The notes below the pieces were generated by a model that made no database searches, was not told the DNA's origin, and saw nothing but the letters and a program-made list of their open reading frames with translations. This document shows, in pieces, positions 57,436-64,000 of a stretch of DNA of 64,000 nt. This DNA is from Fomes fomentarius (taxonomy: Eukaryota > Basidiomycota > Agaricomycetes > Polyporales > Polyporaceae): contig JABYQN010000001.1 of the NCBI GenBank assembly GCA_022606135.1, forward strand, positions 62,001 to 126,000. The letters run 5' to 3'. Numbering within the stretch: position 1 is the stretch's first letter; each line of letters starts with the position of its first letter. The position numbers were made by a program, and so were the translations under genes.

Positions 57436-58134
57436 GGCAATGCAGCGTTGTCTATGATCCAGAGATCAGAGAACAGGATAACAAGGTTGTAGGGGTTGAG
57501 AGTAACGCTGTCGGGCATGTTTGGTCATGCTGTGCAACGTCCCCATCAAAATTCCTATATATGGGCTGCAATGTTAGCGCCGAATCTGTGTGGGGAGGGG
57601 CAGCGCCTGTGAGTGTTAGCGATATCTGCAACTTCTTGCTTGTCACCCTCAAGAATCCACCTGCACGAAATTCACAGCGTTGTTTGTGGCTCCAGGTAAC
57701 CCTTCGTCTGTACGCTCTTGACCCATCTCATGGCCGAGGACACAATAACATCGTAGTCAAGGGACCGACGATCCACATCAACGTTGCCTTCCAGTCTAGC
57801 TAATACACAAGGAGGTACTAGGAGCTATGCTATGGATGCTCTTAATGAGCTCGAAGGCTATGCGTGCCCGCAGATGCAGATGTGAGTAGATTGCTCTCCT
57901 TGATTCCGTTTCCCACATATGAAATTCACGCCAAAGACACGTCAATGCTACCTTAGGAATCCCTTATCTATATTGCTTCTTTATACATCACATTGTATTG
58001 TTATCGCTCGAAGGCCCGGGAAGGTGACCACACGAACTTTATGTGAGTACAACGTTTCTCCGAGTATCCACTTCTGCACTTTGCTTCGTAGTTGCTTTTC
58101 TTCACTTGGTGAACACGGTTCTCTAACTCCACCA
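57436..58134. other. divergent intergenic region
   Basis: Between the BTB gene (minus) and the F-box gene (plus). The plus-strand frame of the F-box gene is open back to 57919 but that part has no homology and is taken as leader. Confidence 0.5.
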
Positions 58135-59810
58135 ATGTCCGTTGCCACTCGTATCCCCCTCGACCTCATGCGTGATGTTGCAAGCTGGTTGGAAACGTCC
58201 GATCTGCTGGCCATGCTCATGACGAGTACGCTGACGAACAAGGCGTTGACACCCACTCTCTACTCCACCGTGGACTTGCGTTCATGGGACGGCCTGCTCA
58301 GGTGTCTAGCTACGCTTGCGTTGCTTCCAGAAGACCACGCCTTTCATCGCGATCTTGCCATATTCGTACGCACCCTTGTCATCCAGCGACCCCGTTCTCG
58401 GCGCCCCTTCTACGCCACTGACTACGCGTTATCGCTCTCAATGGCGGTGGCGCGCATGACAAACCTGCGGTATTTCTCATCCAAAATCGGTTTGACCCCT
58501 TGTTCGTTAGACATACTGTTCAAGCTTGTCTCAGGGACCTGTCCACGAATTCAGACGATTGACATCATTGTCAGCGACGAATTGACTACGAAGTTGGACA
58601 TCCGCAACTTCCGAGTACCATCGACGCTGCGCGAGCTCCGACTGGTCTTATCCGACCAGCCGTGTCCCGTTCGCAACCCCTTTGTTCGCAAGCTTCTGGC
58701 TGCTTCTGGCCCTTCTCTACGATCACTTGCGCCACGGACGGACGGACACTACAACGCTCCGTTTTGGCAAGAGATTTTGCCGTGGGACCTCGACTTCGCC
58801 AATCTGGAGGACCTTGTGATCGGTGGCAGCGCGCTCTATCAACCATGCTTCCAATCGGCGACCCAAGTCCGTACTCTCAAAGTCACAAATATGTGGAAAG
58901 TCACGAGCGACGTTCATTTTGCCGCATTCCCCGACCTCGAGGATCTGTCTTGTCCTTGGGAAATGATACCGCATTTCCTTGTCGATGACCCGGAATACCG
59001 ACGGCCGATCAAGACGATTCACATCGATGACGTTAGCTGCGAGCGAAGGGGTACTAGTCCACGGGATCCCGAGAGTGGACCGACATACTAGCGCTTCTGC
59101 AGCGTCTCCAATACACCTCTGTCCCTGTCACGACTCTCAGCTTCGAAGTCAAGAACATACCGCTCACAGGATTCGCCGCTATCAGACTGGTCTTTGTTTC
59201 TTTGGAGTATCTCGCAATCGTCGTGCACGAGCGTTTCTCTGTGGTGCGTCTCTATATTTGCTATGCAGAGCTCCCTCGTTGACGATATGCGTCCCACAGA
59301 ACTGGTTACACCATTTGGCAACGGACCTCATCGCACACATGCCTAGGCTTCATACGCTACTTGTCACCAGCTGCCCTGCAGGACAGTACGGGAAACGTGT
59401 TCAATCGCCCTTCGTTGAGTGGACGTTGGCTCAGACCAGGGTCGAACGTGCGTTGAAGCTCTCGCGGAAGATGCTTCCCTTGTTCGAGATGCACTGCCCG
59501 ACTCTCAACCGCATCGCCTTCAGTACCGTTGTCGAGATCCGGAAGCGAGAACACGGGTGGTACTGGATCGGCGCCGACCCATGCAACGGAGAAGGTTATG
59601 TGTATCCTCAAGTTGGAGGTGAGGATGTGCATTTCAAGTTTGAAAGGACCCAAGAGGACCAGGACGAAGGCTTTCGAGATGACAGAGAACCTTCGCTTCA
59701 CTTCAATACCAGACTGGATGCTGAGCCATCGAGACGATCCCGCTCCGGTGGAGAAAGGGCTATCTAGAGAAGAAACACAGAGGCGGAGGCTTGCAAGGTC
59801 GAACTGACAT
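58135..59810 (+). pseudogene. F-box/LRR protein, frame-disrupted in its 3' half
   Basis: The ATG at 58135 (context CCACCAATG) opens MSVATRIPLDLMRDVASWLE with F-box continuation TSDLLAMLMTSTLTNKALTP and LYSTVDL, then a leucine-rich region through FPDLEDLSCPWEMIPHFLVD. Near 59060 the coding look moves to another frame (REWTDILALLQRLQYTSVPV, then TTLSFEVKN). Near 59255 it moves again (LTICVPQNWLHHLATDLIAH, then MPRLHTLLVTSCPAG) and near 59650 once more (EMTENLRFTSIPDWML, ending ..RRRLARSN at 59807). A GTGCGT..GCAG pair near 59241-59270 looks like an intron but joins out of phase. At least two frameshifts are therefore needed; assembly indels are an alternative. Confidence 0.6.
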
Positions 59811-59975
59811 CTCGGCCAGGCATAGCTATGCCTAGAATGTATACTGTCTATTATCTATATTCAACGTCGAGTTCTTGATACGCCTGGTTGAACCAGTCTT
59901 GAGCAATGTATGCTAGTAAGAGAGGATGGTACACAAGGTACGCACCGGACTCTGTCATCGACTTCAATCATCAAG
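59811..59975. other. short spacer between convergent genes
   Basis: The 3' ends of the F-box gene (plus) and SET gene (minus) face each other; nothing else seen. Confidence 0.5.
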
Positions 59976-61975
59976 TCATTCTTCCATATCGCTATCATCC
60001 TCGTCCTCATCCTCGTCTACGTTGCTCGTGGTCATGAGATACACGATAGAATCGCGAAGTTCCTCCCACCCCGCCGCGCATGCCTCGAGTATCGCACGTT
60101 CGCCCAGGAGATACTGCAGTGCAAGCCTCGTCTTCGTTCTCTCGGGGGCAGGTTCTGTCACGCCGTCAGAAGCGGTCACAGAAAATATGAGAGACAGAGA
60201 CACTTACGTCCATGAGCTCGCCGATAACCTCCACGCTCGCTCCATCGTAAGGTGTGATCCCTGTCTGCGCCGCCCTAGTTCTGCAAAGATCACAGATAAC
60301 GCCCGCGATATGGGCAATTGCATTGAGGACCTGCCAGTGCCGATATGAGCAAGTATTGTCTGTGAGCAAATATAGCCACACGCACGGAGTGTTCGGCAGC
60401 TTGAGTCTCCATCTCACCAGAGATGTCCTCGGCTGTCTCAGTCTCGACAATCGTGCTAGCGATCTTGAGCACCATGCAGTCGAGGGCGTCAGGATCCGCA
60501 GAATCTTGCGACTCCGTGGTATTTTGGCGCGTTAATGCATCCATTACGGCCCAGACGAACAAGCCAAGCGAGATCTGCCCGTCGCTATTGATACACAGCG
60601 AAGAAGTTGTCCCATCCGCGCTCTGACTAGGAACAAACGCCAACGCACTGTCGTTGACGATCTTCTGGAGGCTGGAGTATGCGCTGGGTGAGATCCGCCC
60701 CTCAAGGTCTCTCATACTTATGACTAATCCCGATCCGGGCCAGCCGAAGGTGACGACGTCTGTCTCGCCGCCTTCTAGGAGGAAGCCGTAGCGCGCAAGC
60801 AGAGCGGCATTGCTCAGATTCGCTCCGTATGTGTTGAATATCTCCGCTCCGCCTGGGACTGAACGGACGGTGACCATGTCGACTGTATCGGCCGGATCCA
60901 GAGCGGGAGATATATTAAATATGATCTCGTCGGCAGACAATTGCGTTGGGTCTTCTCGATCGTGGGGACACTCAGACAGCGATCCACATGTCGGGCATAC
61001 GTCGTATTCACTCTGTTTAACATAGTGATAAGCGTGTAAGCGGGAGCATGAATAAGAGTGGCTCAGCGACATCAGCCTTACCGCTAGCTGAACGTGATTA
61101 TCGTGGGTGTGGTTGAACCTGCATATCGATGAAAACAAGCAACGAGAAGGAGTGGAAAGCCTTACGCATCTGCAATAGGAACCATCGAAAGGCCATGGTA
61201 TGCGTCAACAAGGAACGCGCGAGAACACACCAGTGAATAGGCGTGCAGGAAGCCGGAGATCGAAGGTTGAAATCCAACAGATGTGAGCACAGGGACTACC
61301 TGAGCTGTGTAGTAGTCGTCGACGTCTATCTGGAATCGCTGTTAGCGAGCCAGAAGTTCATATCTTCCTGCCAGCTTACAAGAAGAGCCGTCCCATCCTC
61401 ACTCTGGAGCTCCTTGTGGACTTCAGTCCGACTGATCCAGTCCGCGGCATCCCTGGCGTCTTGATCGTCCGGAAACGCTGCATGATGCGCCCACAATCGC
61501 GCGATGGGGACGACAGCAGGCGGGAGCGATTGCAAGTAACCGTGCCATCGCGAGGCAGGGCCCCTAAGGCTGCCGTGTTTCCGAGCCCAATGAGCATATG
61601 ACACGGGCTCAGTGAAGGTGACTATGACGCACATTTCCGCGTATAATGCCAAAGATAATGAGAGAGCAGCATGGTGTCCATATGGCGCCCAGGTTATCTG
61701 TGTAGATATGGTGCACGATCTGACGGAGAGCAGGGAGGTTTTAGGTATGACAGCAACTCAACGACCGGGGGGGGGGGGGGCAATATCAGTATCGCGGAAA
61801 GTTACTCTGAACGGAGGAGCAAACCTCGTTGTGGATGCGTGATTAGGCTCGTCGAGATCACGGACACCCCTTTCAAGTTGTCAGCCGCTCTTTTCACCTT
61901 GCAAGGTCCGCACAGCTGTATCTGATTTTGGTGCAACCATCGCAAGAATGTGTCTAGGATGTCGTCAAGTGGCAT
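59976..61975 (-). CDS. SET-domain protein lysine methyltransferase (SETD6/Rubisco-LSMT-like)
   Basis: Exons read from MPLDDILDTFLRWLHQNQIQ at 61975 to DSDMEE-stop at 59976. The N-SET part includes WAPYGHHAALSLSLALYAEM and GPASRWHGYLQSLPP. After an intron, AFLVDAYHGLSMVPIADAFN continues into HTHDNHVQL (the NH motif that binds SAM). Then come SEYDVCPTCGSLSECPHD, a Cys-rich insert, and GGAEIFNTYGANLSNAALLA (the ExxxxYG core), followed by RYGFLLEGG. The C-terminal substrate-binding domain follows (RLALQYLLGERAILEACAAG, then WEEL) and an acidic tail. One donor near MDV (GTGTCT) is unusual but keeps the frame. These enzymes methylate lysines of non-histone proteins. The first intron holds a 14-G run. 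Exon 2 near the N-terminus is not fully resolved. Confidence 0.8.
61767..61780 (+). repeat. 14-base poly-G run
   Basis: An uninterrupted run of G inside the probable first intron of the SET gene (a C run on the coding strand). Its length is likely to be unstable and prone to sequencing error; if part of it were exonic it would affect the frame. Confidence 0.85.
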
Positions 61976-62356
61976 TGATAGTAGTCGTGGCACCAGGCAG
62001 TTGTTAGTTGAAAGCTTGAATGTCAAGCTCAGACCAGCGCTCCCTTCCCATACTGGCCTGCGGCTTTGAGTCGGACATACCGTTTTCACTTCTGTACCCG
62101 ACAACACTGAGAAGAGTCGCGAACACCTACGTCGAGTACACTCGCGCAACAAGGGAAACAGTGTCTGGACTAGTGTTGCGATGACATAAGCGTCAAGATC
62201 ATGTCGTTGAAGCCGCCACTGGTCATCATCGCGTCAAGACTCAAAATCAAAGGGCACATAAAAGTGTATATTTGGGCGAGTTCTCACTGGGGTTGAAGTT
62301 GAGCTGACTGTGTATACAAGGAGGTAAAGTAATATCATCATCGTGCTATCGATACT
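61976..62356. other. intergenic between SET gene and dioxygenase 3
   Basis: No supported gene. It would contain the SET promoter and the 3' end of dioxygenase 3. Confidence 0.5.
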
Positions 62357-63939
62357 CTACTCGGTGTCTGAATCACCCTCCTCGTTATCCATTTCACTAT
62401 CTTCGTCGCCGTTCCAGCCCTTATACCGACCGTCACGGGGATCCTTCTTCACCTCCTCTCGTTTTCCGACTGGTCCTATGTGGCATATCAAGCACAACTT
62501 ATAGTACAGAAGTCCTATACCATCGGATTCATTTCCATAGTGGAGGACTCGCGTGGATTTGAAGGAGTTGGCAGACGATAGCTCGGTCACCATGTGCACT
62601 GTTAAATGCTCTGGATCAAGGTCCATGTCGTCCTCGTCCTCATTGTCGGAACGGATATACTTGCGTTCTTCCGTTGATAGCTCGCGTCCGAGGGATCCAT
62701 AGAATACGACAGCGCCACCGTGGTTCTGGCGCAGAATCTCGGTAGACGTTTCTTCATAATAGCCATCGAATCCAGTGGATTCCATCATAAAGGGATGGTC
62801 GAATAGCATGGGAACTATGTTACCTTCGTCGTCTTCGTTCTCGTAGAGGATGCGCAGGAGAGGCTGCAGTCCGCGACGCTGGAGTGCCTCGAACAAAGCA
62901 GCGTCGCTCCCCTTCAGCCATGTTCGCAGATAGACGAGCGGATTGGGGTCGGACTCAGTCCACGACTTCGGTAGCGGGTACTGGTGGCGCAGACCGAACC
63001 CGATGGTTCCGCCGTTGGGCAGAACGGCAGGGTCGGATAGGACAGCATCAACGGCAGGAGATAGTGCGGAAGAGACCAGGCTTGCAGGCTGGATGATACG
63101 CAGCCCAGCAGGCAGTACGTCGCGGTGCATACGGACCTCGAGGGAGTCCGCGAAGTACAAGTTGTAAGTGATCGTGACGCGGTGTCCCGACAAGACAGGG
63201 GTGACCTCGTGTTCGACGTCGCTGAAAAATGCGACGAACGCGATGTTTGCTGCTGCAGCGGGGTCGGACAAGATCTCGGCGGAGTCGAAAGTCCACTCGC
63301 GTGGCTCCTGGCGCAGAAGCAACGCACCGCCTTGGTGAGGCGTGGGGAACACGATCACGAGAGAACCGAACATGTTCTCCGCCCGGGGAGTATCCTTGTG
63401 GGCCTTGAAGAACGCGCCTTGGCCTAATTGAATCCGTCAGCATCTGGGACATCCAACTGCACCCTGTAGAGGCAGCCCCAGTTAACGTACGCACCATAGA
63501 CGTTGAGCTTGTAGAGCTCTGCCTTGACGCGTTTCGTCTCTTCCTCCCCAGGGAAAAGGCAGGTGCGCACTACATCTATCAGCCCGGCGCGCTCCACATC
63601 GAACGCGAGCATGAATTTCTCGACATCCATCTTGCCCGCCTTCCGGTACGTTTCGTCGAGAACGTCTTCGTCGTTGCGTCCAAATGTCGCTGGCTGGCAC
63701 TGTGCTGCAAGACGATCCATTTGTTCACCGGTGGCGTTTGATAGATCGACCTTCCTGTAAGATTTGTCAACTGCATAGTTCAGAGAATGAAATGTGTTGT
63801 AATACCGTGCTTCCTCCTCGCTTCCATAGTAGAGAATGAAGTCCCGTGGCTGCAGAGCTAGAGTACCACTACAGTACGGCAGTGTCTCGGTGAGCGCCGA
63901 GCGCAAACGTTGAACAGAGGCGATCTCAACGGACGACAT
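62357..63939 (-). CDS. 2-oxoglutarate/Fe(II)-dependent dioxygenase family protein 3
   Basis: Exons 63939-63806, 63754-63495 and 63423-62357 give 486 residues, with intron positions identical to dioxygenases 1 and 2. HxD is FFKAHKD (His140, Asp142), distal His203 in SDVEHEV, Arg213 in SGHRVTITYNL. Conserved signature YCSGTLALQPRDFILYYG and ETYRKAGKMD. It differs from the other two by an acidic insert (about NEDEDDMDLDP) and an acidic tail of about 30 residues after the terminal strand (GWNGDEDSEMDNEEGDSDTE), which could mediate protein contacts or nuclear retention. Substrate unknown. Confidence 0.88.
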
Positions 63940-64000
63940 CAGATGGATAGTAGGAGAGGAAAGAACGAAGTGTGGGGGAAATACGAGTTAGGGGCCAGCG

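Overview
The window looks like nuclear DNA of a basidiomycete fungus, most likely a wood-decay agaricomycete of the polypore type. Genes are split by many introns of about 45-75 bp with GT..AG ends. The gene families fit this group: basidiomycete-type cytochrome P450s with a membrane anchor and a proline-rich hinge, F-box and BTB genes, a secreted sedolisin, a secreted alpha-amylase, and a multicopy family of 2-oxoglutarate/Fe(II) dioxygenases. All exon joins below were worked out by eye from splice signals and reading-frame phase; no search was run.

Layout. 0-2.5 kb: SR-protein kinase (SRPK/Sky1 type) lacking its first part. 3.7-10 kb: methyltransferase relic, intact dioxygenase 1, a dioxygenase relic, an unidentified gene X relic, and protein kinase copy 1. 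10.6-15.6 kb: F-box relic, a small conserved gene of unknown function, and a decayed P450 with a MITE-like insertion in an intron. 16.3-17.7 kb: homeodomain protein. 18.2-18.8 kb: a 523-bp CACTA-like transposon without coding capacity. 19-20.6 kb: dioxygenase 2. 21.4-23.7 kb: secreted TAP/S33-type alpha/beta hydrolase. 24-31.2 kb: a relic-rich block (dioxygenase exon-1 relic, kinase copy 2 with a frameshift, an intact methyltransferase, a gene X relic, a dioxygenase 1 relic, an amylase 5' fragment). 31.4-36.6 kb: two tandem P450s, one apparently intact and one with a single nonsense codon. 36.6-40.2 kb: gene-poor. 40.4-42.5 kb: a 691-residue acidic Ser/Pro-rich protein. 44.5-48.8 kb: sedolisin and a C2-domain protein. 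49-52.3 kb: broken F-box gene and a TMEM19/DUF92 membrane protein. 53.2-55.4 kb: GH13 alpha-amylase. 56.4-57.4 kb: BTB protein. 58.1-59.8 kb: disrupted F-box gene. 60-62 kb: SET-domain methyltransferase. 62.4-63.9 kb: dioxygenase 3.

Main theme. The stretches 3.7-10 kb and 24.5-30.7 kb are inverted, diverged copies of each other (kinase, gene X, dioxygenase and methyltransferase, with the methyltransferase in a shifted position). Each side keeps some genes working and has lost others: the left keeps the dioxygenase, the right keeps the methyltransferase, and both kinase copies carry different lesions. Together with two non-autonomous DNA transposons, a perfect fold-back hairpin, a promoter-plus-signal-peptide fragment of the amylase and several broken P450 and F-box genes, this is a subtelomere-like or rapidly turning over region rather than a single pathway cluster. 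No backbone synthase (PKS, NRPS or terpene synthase) is present, so the P450s, methyltransferase and dioxygenases cannot be called a complete biosynthetic cluster.
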